Of a stretch of DNA of 64,000 bases, positions 1 through 12,658 are shown one piece after another. The notes beneath the pieces were generated by a model. The model searched no databases and had not been told where the DNA came from. It was given only the letters and a program-made list of their open reading frames with translations. This stretch comes from Diorhabda sublineata (Eukaryota > Arthropoda > Insecta > Coleoptera > Chrysomelidae): positions 7,206,709-7,270,708 of the forward strand of contig NC_079476.1 in NCBI RefSeq assembly GCF_026230105.1. Direction: 5' to 3'. A program made the translations under genes and the position numbers. Position 1 is the stretch's first letter. The number at the start of each line of letters is the position of its first letter.

Positions 1-3000
1 CTATATCTAAAAAAATATAACATGGTGCTGAAAGTGAAAGTAGATTAGTGAATGTAGTGATAGTAGGTAAAAATGGCCTACAACTATCACGGAAATCAGG
101 TAAGATTGTTCCGGTTTTAAATATTTAAAAGTTCATTTACTTTCTTGGACGATTGAGTAACTGTATACACTATTTATTGTATACAGGGTGTGATAATTGT
201 AGAATCAGGTAAAAAAAAATAAATGGGTGCAGATATTTAATCAAACTAATATTTATGTACAAAACTACGAATATTTACGTAAAAGTTGAATAAGATATAA
301 TGAATTTATACCAAAAACAAAAATAATATTATTTGATATTGGATAGAGGAGTTTTTTGTTTCATCAATTAATGCTGAAAATTAAAAATTCATAATATAAT
401 TTTCCCTGAGAAATATGAGCTACCAAAATTATATAAATCTACAGGGTGTCCAAAGATAAAGTTATAACATCTTCGTGATTTTATTATATGGATCATTGTC
501 ATTTTGATAGCTGCATTTACAGGGTACAGAAAACAACTAGCAAATATTTAATTTGTATTCCTTACCTATTATAAAATAATAACAAGTAACCAAATGATTA
601 AATTTAATATTTGTTTTAAACATTTCTAACAACAAATTTAATGGACAATTATTTCTTATTCATGCTGTTAGCTCAACAACATTTGATGATTTGGTTATAA
701 AAATATTACTACAAATACTCTCATACAGTCCAAAGAATTGAGAACTGGAAATTTCGATAGCCACTCAATAAGTCTCATTCTGTCTATCCATATATCTGGA
801 AATACAGCATCGAGTTATTTTTACAAAATTGGGCGGTATACCATCTTTATTCGGTACATTATCCTATACAGAATCAGAGAGCACATTATCTCATTGAAAT
901 ACAAATTCTTCTTCGAAGGAAAAATGTTAAATATTGTATTTCATTGAGAGTTTAGTCAAACAATATTGGCGCTTGATTTCATACAATTCCTTGGCAGTTG
1001 ATACATAATTTATTGATAAAACTGCAATCTTCTAATAGGATTAAGTTTGTTAATAATGTAATTTATAAAAATAAAAAAAAACAGTGAAAGATGTATATCT
1101 TAAAAAGAGTTTAAATATTAAAATCGGAGTGCTATTTCGGATTCTGCAACAAAAAATTAACAAGTTTCAGCAGAAAAATCGTGGTCATTTGATAGCCTAT
1201 GCTATTGTTTAAAATAAAAATGTATGCTACGTTACATTTTATTATCAAAGAAAAAACAAACAAGAGCCAATGATAGGGAAATGAAGAACAGCTAAATTTG
1301 TATCATGGACCCTCGTAAAAGTGAAGACATATATTAACCAAAAATAATGGAGCATTAAAACACGATAAGGAAGATAAAAATGGCAAGACCAAATAAAGAA
1401 TCTAAAGGAAAAGTGGAAAAAGCATAATAAAGAAAAACGGTGATATACAGGAAAAGAAATGAATACAGGAGGTTCAAAATCTTCATATAACACAAATAAA
1501 AAATGAAAACAAATGAGAAACAGAAGTATTAATAGATTATCTTATATATTAAAAAATTTGATGATTTCCATTCCGAGTCCGTTCAGGCGTTCTACCCAAC
1601 CGATTTGCTTAATTTTTTTTTCAATGAAAGGTATTGATGCACAGATCAGCCATCAACCATCGGATTTCATCTAATTTTCACCGTTCTCAAGTTATACTCA
1701 AATGCGATTTCCCCCTGTACATTACTTATGGGAGTTTTTCACATACACACGTTCTATCCTCAATATCTTAGGTTCTATTCAAGATAGAGACTTCGTTTTG
1801 GTTTAAGAACACTCGCTGAAACACCTTCTTTCTTTTGAGTTTTAGAACACTTAAATCGGTTGAGTTGGCCGGAAATGATTCCGGCAACAAAAATAATTTT
1901 CATTTTCAAAACATTTTTGTTGTAGTATATTTGAATTTTTTTAGTCGTGGTATTTTTACATCCTGGCACAAAACACGATTTATATAACTTATATATTTAT
2001 ACTATAAGCCATTTTGATATTACATGGAGAAGCGAGGATTAAAATCAGTCATGTGGCATCAATACACTTTTAGTCGCTTTAAATTTACGTGCCATTCCAT
2101 TTTTGGTATCAAGAATAGTAACAATTATGAACTCATGCCTTAATTCAAAATAGGGTACTTGCATGGTTTGAGAAAAAAAATAGTTTGGGATAGTTTATAT
2201 ACAACTATAATTATATTTTTTTTTGATCAATATTCATAGAGAAAGAAATTATTGAAAATTCAAAAACTTTGTATGTAGTTTAAACATTTCAGTAAGGTCG
2301 CTATAAAGCGCGACATTAACACTGAATGTTATATAATTCGTGTTTGAATCGTGCTTCAACTAGCTGGTGGAGAAAAACTTGAATTGCAAGTAAAATTTCT
2401 AAAATGAGCTCTAAGAACATTGAGGACTATACTGGACACTCCCTCAAAAGAACTTCAGCGAATAGTATTGTTGATGACTTAACTCTCAAGTGATATGGCG
2501 GATGAAAATCTGTATTGCGGAAAGTTGTGTAGCGTAGAGCGTTAACAATATAAAGAGTAACAGAATATTTCATATAAATGGAGAAAAAACGAGAAAACAT
2601 TCATCCATATTTGATTCATAATTCTAATAATTGTAGTATTAAAAAGTTCTATCATTTAATATTATTCAATTTTTATAAATCATTGTTAGTTTAACATTGT
2701 AAATAAAATAAGAAATGAAAGATATTTCTCATGCTTTTAATTGAAACTTCAAAAATATGGGGTGTTTTTTAAATGAATAAGATCCACGTTTTATGTGATA
2801 AGTTGACTTACAATCCGGCGTTAAAGGTAATCGATACTTTTTGTAATGTTACTTACGTCCTTCATAGGCCCTGTATTCAAACATTTCCCCTCCGAATTCT
2901 TTAATGCACCACCGATTTATTTGAAATTTTGACTGATGATAGGTATGTATCCAAAAAGCGAGATCTACGTGGGGGATATCATCTCTTTCGGAGGCGGAAT

Positions 3001-4858
3001 ATTTTCCACCAAAAATAACCCAAGAAATCGAAAGAGCAGCAAATTTAAAGTAAAAATGTCATGTGAAGTTTTTTCGCCAGATCAATAGTTTTTAAATTAT
3101 TCGCAATTGAAAAGTACGATTTTTCGTCAAAAAAACCGTATTTTCCATAGATTTTTTTCTAAAACTCTTTAATGATGCATTTTATCGAAAAAAGTGTGAT
3201 GAACAAAAATGAAGCTTATAAAAAAACAAAGAAATTAAGCTATATTTTAAGATCTATCTACCTAAAGCAAGTTATAGATTTTATATAGACTATTATAGAC
3301 TTTTTTTGTAATTGAGCATTTAACCTCAAATAACGGGAAAAGGGTACATTTTTCAATAAAAAGTCATGGAATACTTTTTAAAGAGCTTAAAAAGCCCTTT
3401 CCAGCTACCACTGATAAATGTCGTCTTGACTGAAATTTCAGTGAGATATGATGAAAAATAGTTGCAGCTAAAAAAATTGCACTAAAACTAATGCCATTTA
3501 ATTGAAAATCAAAATTAAACTTATTCCTTGTACCAAATACTCTATTTAGATGTTATTCACTATACCTGATAGTTTGATTGATTAGAAATGCATAATTTTG
3601 AAAAAAATTAGCATTAAATAATACTTTTTTTGATTTTAAGAAAAAAATTTTTTTGCTCATTTTTTCTCTATAACTATAAGAGATACAAAAACAAATAAAC
3701 AATCAAACTAAAGCATTTTTTATGAGGATTTTGCTTTTTGAATTTTTTTGTAACATAAGAATTGACGGAGTTATAACCAAATTAATCTGTCACTATAGTG
3801 CGAGGATTGCTTATCCACAGCCCTTTGACCCTTTATTAATAAAATGTGGAGGGGCTCAAGCCCTTTTAACATACATAGGCTTTTAGTCCTGAAAATTGCC
3901 TTTAGAATAGTTTTTTGTAGGATGTGATAGCTTCAAAATTAATGGAGTTACATAAAAAATAAGAATTTGAAATTTGTGTGTATGTGTGTGTGTGTGAAAT
4001 GGGTTGTGGAGCTTCATGTGGCTGCAGGAAGCTTCGCTTATACTGTAATATTGCAAGCGGAACTTGCTCTGAAGACATCTGTCAAAATTGGATGAAAAAT
4101 CACGTCGTGTTTGGAAAATACACTTGAATACCGAAAGAATTCAAAATCAAAACAATCATTAAAAAAATTTTTTTATCAAATGGATGGTTCTTAGGGGTTG
4201 ACAGGGTATAAACAATTAAAAATTACTTAATTAAGTAGAGACAAGAAACTTCAATACCAAAAAGAATGCAAAATCTAAAAGTTGTTAGTCATTAGATTTA
4301 TTTTTACTTCATTTTTTGCAAAGGGATACTTTTTAAAGATGGAATAATAAAAATTAATAACCAATTAAATTTTTCAAGTTTATATTTCAAAATATATAAA
4401 TTCTCTATTATACAATATGGTAAGATATTTATGCCGCATAAACGAAAAACATTTGAATTGAAAAAATGAAGGAAAAACTATAATATTGGGTGGTTTTCAC
4501 CCTTTGGAAACAATTTGCATACCTTGCGACCATGTAGATCTTGATATGGAGGGTAAGATGAGCTTAATACTAAATTCTCAGGAAAATCTGAGCTGTATTA
4601 AAGTATTCGGAGGTTTGACACCATTTTGAGCTTGAATGCCTGCACTATATGTAATTTTTCGCAATTGTTCTATATACTATTTTCAAATAGCATCTCTTAA
4701 ACATTACAGGTAACTCACTTTAGTGTCGCCAAATAACATATTATCTTGGCTTTCTGAATAGTTAACCTATTATTCATAACCCACAAGTACAAAAAAAATA
4801 TACGTATCAAATATCACATATTAAGTACTGTCAAATCTCGTTCTAATTTTTTTTTATT
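1..4858. other. Unassigned AT-rich intergenic DNA
   Basis: No supportable gene in either strand; open frames are short and look random. Isolated ACAGGGTG(T) motifs near 183 and 442 resemble the ends of small DNA transposons seen elsewhere in this window (for example at 27442 and 30035), but I could not pair them into an element. A short GT-rich microsatellite lies near 3977-3996. The stretch from about 2800 to 4200 has the look of old non-coding repeat DNA, but I cannot name a family. Confidence 0.5.
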
Positions 4859-4862
4859 TTAT
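4851..4862 (-). promoter_or_regulatory. Candidate poly(A) signals overlapping the cuticle-gene stop codon
   Basis: Read on the minus strand the last codons run CCT AAA TAA AAT AAA, so the stop codon sits inside one AATAAA and a second AATAAA follows at once, then an A-rich run. A distal signal may also exist; if these are used, the 3' UTR would be only a few tens of bases. Confidence 0.4.
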
Positions 4863-5704
4863 TTAGGGCTACTGTTCCTCTCATATTTAGCTAACCTATC
4901 GTTTACAGGTTCCCTTCTAATGCTCACACGGAATCCATTCACACTATCCGCAGTATAATCTACGGTTCTTCTATAGCCGTCAGGATCTATTAGAGAATAA
5001 ACTCCATGTACTACATCTCCTTGCCTTTGTTCACTTTGTCTTTTACTATCTCCTGTAAATGTATCTTCAATATCATATCCGAATACGTATTGAGGATTAT
5101 TGTCAAAGTCATCTTTAGAAGTATCAAGTGATGTTGCTTTTGTTCCTTCATTATATTTCACTGCAGTGTTATCTTCTCCATCAGAATATGGTTGTTGTGT
5201 GGTAGATTCTGATACATCTGAGTAATGTGTAACAGGATTAATTCTCTCTGATTGGACTTGAGGCACAATTCGTTGATGTTGAAATTCTTGTGCATCAACT
5301 TCCCGATCGATTGAATTAGATTCTTCTTCAACTGGTATTTGTTTGGAAATATACTGATATAAAGGTTGTGGTACTGCAATTCGTACTGCATATTGAAGAA
5401 TCGGAACTTGTTGGAATTGAGCTGCTTGCTCAAGTGCTTGAGATGATTGTTGGAAGACGTGTGGAACTATTGGTGTTGGTTTATCTGTTGAAGTTTGTTG
5501 AATGGTATATGTAGCCGGTCGAACCGATAGCTCTTTGAGTGATTGTTGAAGGATTGGAGAAGTGTATTGTGGTACTGGTGTATTAGTATCATGGGCTGTA
5601 GGTATAATCCCATTTTCTGAAGTACATGGTGCATTTGTTGATGGTTCAGATTCAGAAACTTCCCCAGCGCTAACCACAGCTATTGATAGTACGAAAAATG
5701 CTAT
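4859..5704 (-). CDS. Cuticular protein, RR-2 type (main exon; first exon not located)
   Basis: Secreted structural protein of the insect cuticle that binds chitin through an extended Rebers-Riddiford domain. The exon opens at an acceptor (TTTTTCCAG, ending at 5705) and its first codons encode a hydrophobic stretch, IAFFVLSIAVVSAGE, which is the core and cleavage region of a signal peptide. A short upstream exon must supply the ATG, as is usual in this family; it was not identified. A GTG at 5677 is therefore inside the signal peptide and is not the start. The mature protein has a long Gln/Pro/Thr-rich low-complexity region (about 190 residues), then the chitin-binding domain near its C-terminus with YVFGYDIEDTFTGDSK, GDVVHGVYSLIDPDGYRRT and VDYTADSVNGF, the RR-2 pattern. 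It ends with a short charged tail. No neighbouring cuticle gene is visible. The RR-2 subclass is called from the GVYSL-DPDG-RTV-YTAD pattern. Confidence 0.9.
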   Translation of the reverse strand: MAFFVLSIAVVSAGEVSESEPSTNAPCTSENGIIPTAHDTNTPVPQYTSPILQQSLKELSVRPATYTIQQTSTDKPTPIVPHVFQQSSQALEQAAQFQQVPILQYAVRIAVPQPLYQYISKQIPVEEESNSIDREVDAQEFQHQRIVPQVQSERINPVTHYSDVSESTTQQPYSDGEDNTAVKYNEGTKATSLDTSKDDFDNNPQYVFGYDIEDTFTGDSKRQSEQRQGDVVHGVYSLIDPDGYRRTVDYTADSVNGFRVSIRREPVNDRLAKYERNSSPK

Positions 5705-5707
5705 CTG

Positions 5708-6539
5708 GAAAAATATATTATATTAAAACACTTCAGTTTCGATTTTGATAAATAGTATATCAAACATACAATGACTTAACTTAAAAAAATTCTAATTCTA
5801 ATTCAATAATGAGACAATTCAAATAGCTGTGTCTAGTTTCATTTTTTCTATGAGCTTTAATTGCGCGTTGTTTACAGATACCAACATATGTAAAAAATAC
5901 CATTTGTGAACAGAACCTCGCGTCGTATAAACATCGTTCATGAAAACCGTGGTACATTTCAAGAAAGAATTTAAATAACTTCTTTTCATGAGTGTTAAAA
6001 TGCTAGAAGTCGTGAGAAAGTGAATAATATGTCAGGATTGTTTAATATGAAACTGGAATTATATCACCAGATTGGTTAAGTTAGGACCGTTTTTGTTTTT
6101 GTATCCGAAAAAAAATAAGGCAACAAAATGCCGGTCATCAAATAGCGAAAATGTTATCATAGTTCTCACTTTGTAAAACAACAATCAGCTTACAAACGTA
6201 GATAAGGAACGTTAAAATTGTTCTTAATATAACTAGCGAAGATAATTTTAGTAAAATTAAATACAAAGATGAATTTGTTGCTAAAAGTTTTATTTGCCAC
6301 TTAAAAATTAAATGTTTTACATGGCACTTTTTGTTAAAAGTTAATCATAGAGCTAAAAAATCTTTGGCAGAAAAAGTGCTCAAGATTTTCTATTTTCTCT
6401 TCTTCAGAATCACTGTAGTTTAAATAAATTACAAGCCTATTGAAAACTGATACATGCTGCTTGCCTGTATTGGTTTTCTACTCTTTTTACGTGACATATA
6501 GCATTTCCCCAATTCTCTTTGCTAATGTTGTGACATTCT
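5708..6539. other. Intergenic/5' region of the cuticle gene, nothing identified
   Basis: It must contain the intron and probably exon 1 of the RR-2 cuticle gene (minus strand) if that exon is close by. Several ATG plus GT combinations exist on the minus strand, but none is convincing enough to call. Confidence 0.4.
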
Positions 6540-7520
6540 TTCATTATCAGTTCCACCACGGAGGAGGAATTTTTGAGTGTACAGTATTATCGGTTGCAAT
6601 TACTTTTGTTTCCAAACTTTCTTCCAGTTGCTTCTTTGTATAATGTTTTTCGAAATGTAAATCTTATTCAAGTAAAAACGAGTGTTTGCTCTGGAAGAAT
6701 ATAAATTTGGGATATTACGAATTTGTCTTGAATAATACGAGGCGTTATCTAACACAATTACACTGTTCGCATTTAGTACCTGGTACCAGTTTTTCTTTGA
6801 ACCAAGACTCGAAAAGGGTCCCTTCAATATCCTGGTGGTAATCTAAAGCGGTTTCCTTAACATGCTACGAACTTAAGAATAATGCATCATTCACTCAACC
6901 TTGCTCCCCACCTCAAAGTAATATGGATATGCGTTTACCTCTGGAATGGGGTACTTCCGTTTTAAATTTCCAATTATCATTTTTCCTGGCTTCACGAACA
7001 GTATCATGGCTATTATTTAGATGAAACCATGTTTCAGCTAAATAATAGATTTGTCTTCCTCTATTACGATACTCCCGTTTTTTTTTCTTATACATATTCG
7101 TTTCTCTACTTTATTAAATCACTACTTCCCATCACTGTTTGCTTTTTATTTATTGTATTATATCGTTTTTTTTAATGATGTTTTCTTTCTAGTTTTGCAA
7201 GAATAATTTGAAGATTTGGCACTATGTTGCGAACTGTAGATTGCCAGATTTTAATAATTGAAACATTTCCTGAAACATTCCTTTTTCATATCATTATCAC
7301 ACTTTGCTTTGCAATTTTGTAAAGTGTAGTCTGAAAAGTATTTGTCAAAGACATTGTTTCCTGGATAGCATATCTTCTGGACATTCCTCAATTAAAAAGT
7401 CGGTTTGTAACAGTTGGAATCAGTTGTTGAGCATCAGTTGATAGATGTTGCCATCTCTTTTTAACCGTTTTTCCTCTCTCTGTGGTAGGCTCTAATAGGA
7501 CGTTTACCGAATCTACAAAT
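6540..7520 (-). pseudogene. DDE-superfamily transposase relic
   Basis: Minus-strand frames give AETWFHLNNSHD, then GGEQG, then SVIVLDNASYYS, in the order and spacing of a common insect DDE endonuclease family (D-E-T-x-x-H ... GG-x-x-G ... VLDNASYH). The first catalytic aspartate is replaced by alanine (AETWFH for DETWFH) and there are several frameshifts and stops, so it is dead. Upstream minus-strand fragments to about 7520 fit the same family's N-terminal region more weakly. The family name is not certain. Confidence 0.6.
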
Positions 7521-8029
7521 CTACTTAGATCTACTTAGATAGTTGATCTTGAGGCCACGGTTTCCACATACTGTATTGTTCGCAAAAGTTTTATCTAAGA
7601 ATAATTTAACCTTTGATACACCGCATATTTGCACAGCTCACAACTAACTACTGACGGTGAACCGGAAATCTAACTAGAAGTACTGCCTGATTATTATAGA
7701 GAAATTATTTTGAATTATGTATAATGCCCTTAATATTAATCGATTTATCAACCGATTTTCTTTTGGAACTTCAAGGGATCAATTTTCAGTGTAATGCTGT
7801 TGTTTATCTATACTTCTAAATAATTCACTGATTCTGAAAATTACATGCAGACCTGGACAAGTTATTTACTATTCAGTTCGCTTCTGGACGTATCTTATTT
7901 CTTTTTGTAAGATCTAGTTATTTTTAGGATTAATCTAAAATTGAGTATATACAAAACTTGAAGAAATAATTAAAAACGACCAGTTTTGTTTCCGAAATGG
8001 ATTGGGTACGCGTGAAGCATTATTTATAA

Positions 8030-8870
8030 CTCAAGTGTTGGTTTCAAAGTTGTAGGGATATTAACCACGACGTTAAAATAAAATATGTGTTGTTGAAGTT
8101 GAAAAGCCTTTCGATAAAGTAAGACATGATAGGATGCTAGAGATTTTGGAAAAGTCACCATAGATGATATAGGAATTATTGCTAGAATCAGACCACAAAA
8201 TTCCCCTTAAATTAAGAAGAGGAGAAAGACTATGGTGTATTCTGAAGAGGTAATCAATAAAGTTTTAGAGACCGTTGATAAAAGTATCTTGGTTGATAGA
8301 AAACTTGTCAATAATATTAGCTACGCTGAGATACTCTCTTTAATAGCCAGCTCGTTTGAAGGACTAAAGAAGCTGTCTTGTTATAGTTTACGAACTGAAC
8401 ATAACTGCACAACAAAATGTACCAGAAGGAAAGATCAGTAAAAAATTAACGTACCTTGAAACGGTAATAAAAAATTAAGTGAATCCTACCGCGAAGATAT
8501 GAACAAAAAAATCCTTTGCAGCCATGACCTGACTATGATAATGGCACGATTTTATGTCTTTCCTATGCACTTATACAGCGCAGAGGCATGAAAGCTTACA
8601 GAAACTCTTTTCAAACGTTTAGGAGCGTTTGAGGTGTGGGTTTATCGCCGCATTTTAGAGATAAGTTGAGAGCTACAAATACCGAGATTCTTGAGCGCAT
8701 TAACTAAACTCTCGAAATATTCAACATTACAAAGTGACATAGATTGTAATACTTTGGTGATATGATGGAAAGTCCTGTAAAGTACAATTTTCTTCACTTG
8801 CTAATGCAAAATAAAGGGTAGGAGAAGTATAAATCGGCACGCGAAGTCAGACACAGTGAAAAATATGAAA
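8030..8870 (+). pseudogene. Non-LTR retrotransposon (LINE) reverse transcriptase relic
   Basis: Broken frames on the plus strand show, in order, VEVEKPFDKVRHDRMLEIL (RT palm, where AFD is expected), EEVINKVLETVD, LVNNISYAEILSLIASSFE (degraded Y-A-D-D box), YLETVI, then a C-terminal region matching W-x-L-T-E-T-L and L-x-R-L-x-x-F-E-V-W-V-Y-R-R-I-L. This is the domain order of insect endonuclease/RT LINEs of the RTE-like kind. Many stops; the 5' half is missing. Confidence 0.65.
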
Positions 8871-9944
8871 GGCAAAAAGATGGGGTACACTCCTCCGATT
8901 TCGTTAAAATTTTGGTATGTTATAGAGAAAATTATGCTGAAAAATTTTATGTATATATAGGTAAGGCGCGGAAATCATCCCTTCATATAGTTTTTCAACT
9001 TTGAAGATCTAGAAAAAGAAAAATAAGTTATACATCATAGTTTAGCTTCGTATGTCTAAACTAACCTAACCACTAATTATAACTAAGAATATTGATTGAA
9101 TATCAATCAATAAACAGCAATACACGAAAATTCATAAAATTTTATCTTTTTCATGGTCAAACACGAATAAAAAAAAACAAATATTGATAGATTTACTAAC
9201 GATAGTCGTATGTAAACAAACTAGGCTAAATTCTCTGCAAATTTTATGATACATGATGTCATCATTAGGTAATAAAGTCAGTTAATTGAGATCTAGGACG
9301 ATATGGAGTCCGTTTCTAATTTATAAATAAATGTTCTTCAAAATAAATTGTCCATATTATACAATTTTCTCATAACATTTCTAGAACTAATCTAAAATGG
9401 GAACCATATACATAATCCTCTTCAACTGCTTAACTAAAACGATATCATTAAAGGTATTAACTTGGTAAAATTATAGAATATCCCGATAATTATTTATATT
9501 TCTATGAAGCTGAAATATAGTCCTTCTCCCAACAGTATAAAACCATCTAAAGATTTATTTCGCATAATTTGAAAAAATCTTCAACTGCAGTAGCTTCGTT
9601 AAACTATTTCAGTAATTTACTGTTAGTAGACCTGAAATTTCTGTTGGGATATGAATTATCATGTGATTATCCATATTAATATAGTTTATCCAATCATAGC
9701 TTCTCTTATCTTAATGTTTAACTTGGTTGGAGATGTAACTATAATTCTAATATTATAGTAATTAGATGGACAGAACATCACATTTAACTTACCATAATAT
9801 AGACTATATTACAAAACATTAAAATAATAAATACATAAAAATCCTACAATTTATACTCAAAAGTATCAATTTAAATGATTTATATAGAAGAATATTGATT
9901 ACATGAACCTCGATAATGTAGGGACCTCTTTAATTTAATCAAAT
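8871..9944. other. AT-rich spacer between LINE and Penelope-like element
   Basis: No coding signal seen. A few CTAACC motifs occur near 9060, too few to call an array. Confidence 0.4.
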
Positions 9945-11233
9945 TATGAGTATCCTTTTCTGTGGAGGAGCTCAAAACTCATTTTCCTTAAAATATGAAA
10001 CCTCTATAGTTATTATCGTTAGTATAGACATTTGGGGATGGGGAAATTTTAATCTCCTTTGATGTGGGTTCATTATTTCCCACCGTGTCCATCCCGCAGA
10101 CCTTACTGTGATCTAATAATTTGGAGGCTGAGGTAATAGAAGAATATTTGCAGTTAACAAAAATGTGTATGGAACAAAACTATATCCAGTACAACAACGA
10201 AGTCTACAAGCAAGACGAAGGAACAGCAATGGGAACCTGCCTATCACCGTTTTTAGCTGAACTGTTCATGAGTCATTTCGAAAAGCAAATCAGTCAAGAG
10301 TTTCAGTATTTTCCCAGGGTATGGTACAGGTATGTGGATGATATTTTCGCCATATTCAATACGAAGAAGGCAAACGTAGACGAATTCATTTTGAAACTCA
10401 ACTCAAAATATCCATCTATCAATTTCACCTATGAAATGGAAAATAATGGACAGTTACCATCTTTAGATAGTTTGGTAATTAGGAATAGTAATAGGTTAGA
10501 ATTTGATGTATTAAGGAAAAACACCGCTACGTGTAGGTAGATCCCGGCTGATTCTTATATCCAACATAAGATGGCCAGTCTCCATTTTCTGGTACATCGA
10601 TTAATCCTCTTTCCACTTACCATCGAGAGACACAATAAGAAAAAGTCCTTCATTGAGGATTTACCTGTACTCAACGGTTATGAAAAAAGAATTGTAAATA
10701 GGTTAATCAATCGTCATAGGTTTAAGAAATCTATGTGAAACCAATTTTTTCCATACCCAAAGTAAAAAAACAAGAAAAATTTGCTCTGATTCCTTTCGAT
10801 CATCTTTATACAAAAAGGTTGGAAGGAATATTCAACAGAGTGGGTTTCAAATTGGTTAATAAATCCAATAATACATTAAAAAAATTGTTGGGTACTCCTA
10901 AGGATAAAAAAGAGTGGTATATATGAAATAAGCTGTGGGGATTGTGACGGAAAGTATATTAGGCACACTAAGAGATCTGTTATTGTCCGGTTTAAAGAGC
11001 ACATAGCTCATTTAAAATATAGACGGACCGGAAAATCAGGTATTGTCGATAACGCTGCAGGTCACAATCATGACATAAATATTAATAATGTAAAATTGTT
11101 AAAAAATGTCTCCAATAGTAAATTGTAGGATGCATTCGACAGCATTGAAATTGCTAGATGTAAGAGTAGCTTAAATAAGGACAAAGGGCCAATTCCTTAC
11201 AGCCCACTCTATAGTTTAGTAGTCAAAGGATGA
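9945..11233 (+). mobile_element. Penelope-like element: reverse transcriptase plus GIY-YIG endonuclease (degenerate, 5'-truncated)
   Basis: Penelope-like elements carry a telomerase-related reverse transcriptase joined to a GIY-YIG endonuclease. Here plus-strand fragments give FSVEELKTHFP, then SFDVGSLFPTVSIP (RT motif A, frame broken), then an intact 139-codon stretch (10121-10540) with EGTAMGTCLSPFLAELFMS and the catalytic box YRYVDDIF. It stops at a single TAG where the next family residue is usually tyrosine, and resumes with IPADSY. After further breaks the endonuclease appears from 10916: GIYEISCGDCDGKYIRHTKR and RFKEHIAHLKY, running to a stop near 11233. The GIY-YIG tyrosines and the arginine are visible. 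At least one frameshift lies in the A-run near 10905. The ribozyme-like repeat follows at 11320. Inactive as it stands. Confidence 0.88.
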
Positions 11234-11319
11234 ATATGAATATTCCCGCCAAGGAGTTTTTTCCCGCTGGAATTAATTTTCGCCGTATAAAACAGGTAAG
11301 TCAAGTCATTAGGTTTTAG

Positions 11320-11424
11320 TTTACCTTCAGGCTCTGAAGACGATAACTTGGTTATCTAAACGCGCGTTAAACAGTGTAATTATGAGTGTTGGTATAGTGG
11401 TGGTGTAAACAGTGTATTCAGTAT
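11320..11424 (+). repeat. Penelope-associated hammerhead-like terminal repeat, copy 1
   Basis: Follows the GIY-YIG reading frame by about 90 bases. It shares with copies at 18586 and 37329 the core CTGAAGACGATAACTTGG, then TTATC, AAACGCGCGT and a GTGTAAT...GAGTGTTGGT tail. In this copy the GAAA and the stem I bases are mutated (CTAAAC, AAAC), so any ribozyme fold is damaged. Penelope-like elements are known to carry hammerhead motifs in their terminal repeats. Confidence 0.7.
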
Positions 11425-11454
11425 GAATATCGCCAACGGTTCCAGAAATTGAGG

Positions 11455-11646
11455 ATAATGGAAGATAATGATTAGCCAAGAAGCTGCTGAAGAAATTGAA
11501 AAAATACCTGCATAGGCAGAAACTATTTCACGTCGAATTAATGATATATCTAAAGATATTAAATCAACGGTGATTGAAAAATTCAGAATAAGTAGAGATT
11601 TTGCGCTACAAGCTGATTAGCCCACTGATATCAGTAGCAACGCGCA

Positions 11647-11732
<86 letters not shown>

Positions 11733-12633
11733 ACATAATATGGAATGGGGTGGATGTATAATGTTTGTTCAGAGGGGGCATCAGCTATGACGGAAAAGGT
11801 TGAAGACTTTATAACTAAGATTGCTATTGCTGAAAAAAAAACCCAATTTTGAAAAACAGTTTTTTACATAAGGAAGCTCTTATGACGAAGTCTCTACCAG
11901 AGGAACTATTGTGCATTCTTCAAGAAATTATCAAAATCGTAAGTTACATCAAGTCGCGACTTTCCCAAATTTATGAGTTAAATAATGATACTGAGTCGTT
12001 TTTGCAGTCCTAGATGCAAAATTTGCATATCTAGCGGATATATTTACTCACTTAAATGAAGTCAATCAAAAAATCTAAGTCAGGAATTCCAATATTTTAA
12101 CATCGTTGGATTAAATTGAAATCTTTCGCGCTAAATTGGAACTATGGATCAGTCTCGCTACCAATGACAATAATGTCATAGCAGCTGATGCGGAAAAAAG
12201 AGCTCAGGCTTTGATTGTCAAACACTGGAAATTTCTTGCGGGGAAAATGAATTTCTATTTCCCTAAGATTGATTTGCAACCTATGGACTGGGTTCGAAAT
12301 CCATTCTCCGAGTGCATTCTTTTTGGACACTTACCAATATATGAACAGGAAGAACTGATGATAATGAAAACGGTTCCAACATTAAAATTAAAGTTTTTAG
12401 AAACAGATTTAGAAAATTTTTAGCTATGTCTGAAAAATGAATGACCTCTGCTTTTTAGGCATACTATTGCGAAAATTTTTTCATTTGCAACGACCTATTT
12501 ATGTGAATTAGGATTTTCAACCAAAAAAAGAGAACTCAGACCGATCGACGAAGAGATGAGAGCAGCTTTGTCAACCATTATTCAAAATTTCGACCGTCTA
12601 TGCTCGATTGAACAGGCTCATGTTTCGCATTAA
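11455..12633 (+). pseudogene. hAT-superfamily (ZBED5-like) transposase relic
   Basis: Plus-strand fragments read SQEAAEEIEKIP, AETISRRINDISKDI, FALQADSTDIS-like residues (one codon lost), then after a TA microsatellite LHKEALMTKSLPEEL, AYLADIF-like, FRAKLELW, then a 95-codon open stretch (12136-12423) with MDWVRNPF, and finally FATTYLCELGFSTKK. This matches the order of ZBED5/SCAN-domain-type hAT proteins found both as domesticated genes and as transposons. The frame is broken by stops and by the (TA)n tract, so it is a relic. Confidence 0.8.
11651..11727. repeat. (TA)n microsatellite
   Basis: About 38 uninterrupted AT dinucleotides, lying inside the hAT relic and splitting its coding sequence. 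Confidence 0.97.
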
Positions 12634-12658
12634 TATTTTGTTTTTCAAGTTAAATCAG

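Noticed and set aside
1245..1493. 82-codon Phe-rich minus ORF
   Set aside because: Composition reflects A-rich DNA on the other strand; no motif, signal peptide logic or splice context.
4859..5677. Start of the cuticle protein at GTG 5677
   Set aside because: The frame continues upstream through a hydrophobic signal-peptide core to a splice acceptor at 5705; GTG is inside the signal peptide.
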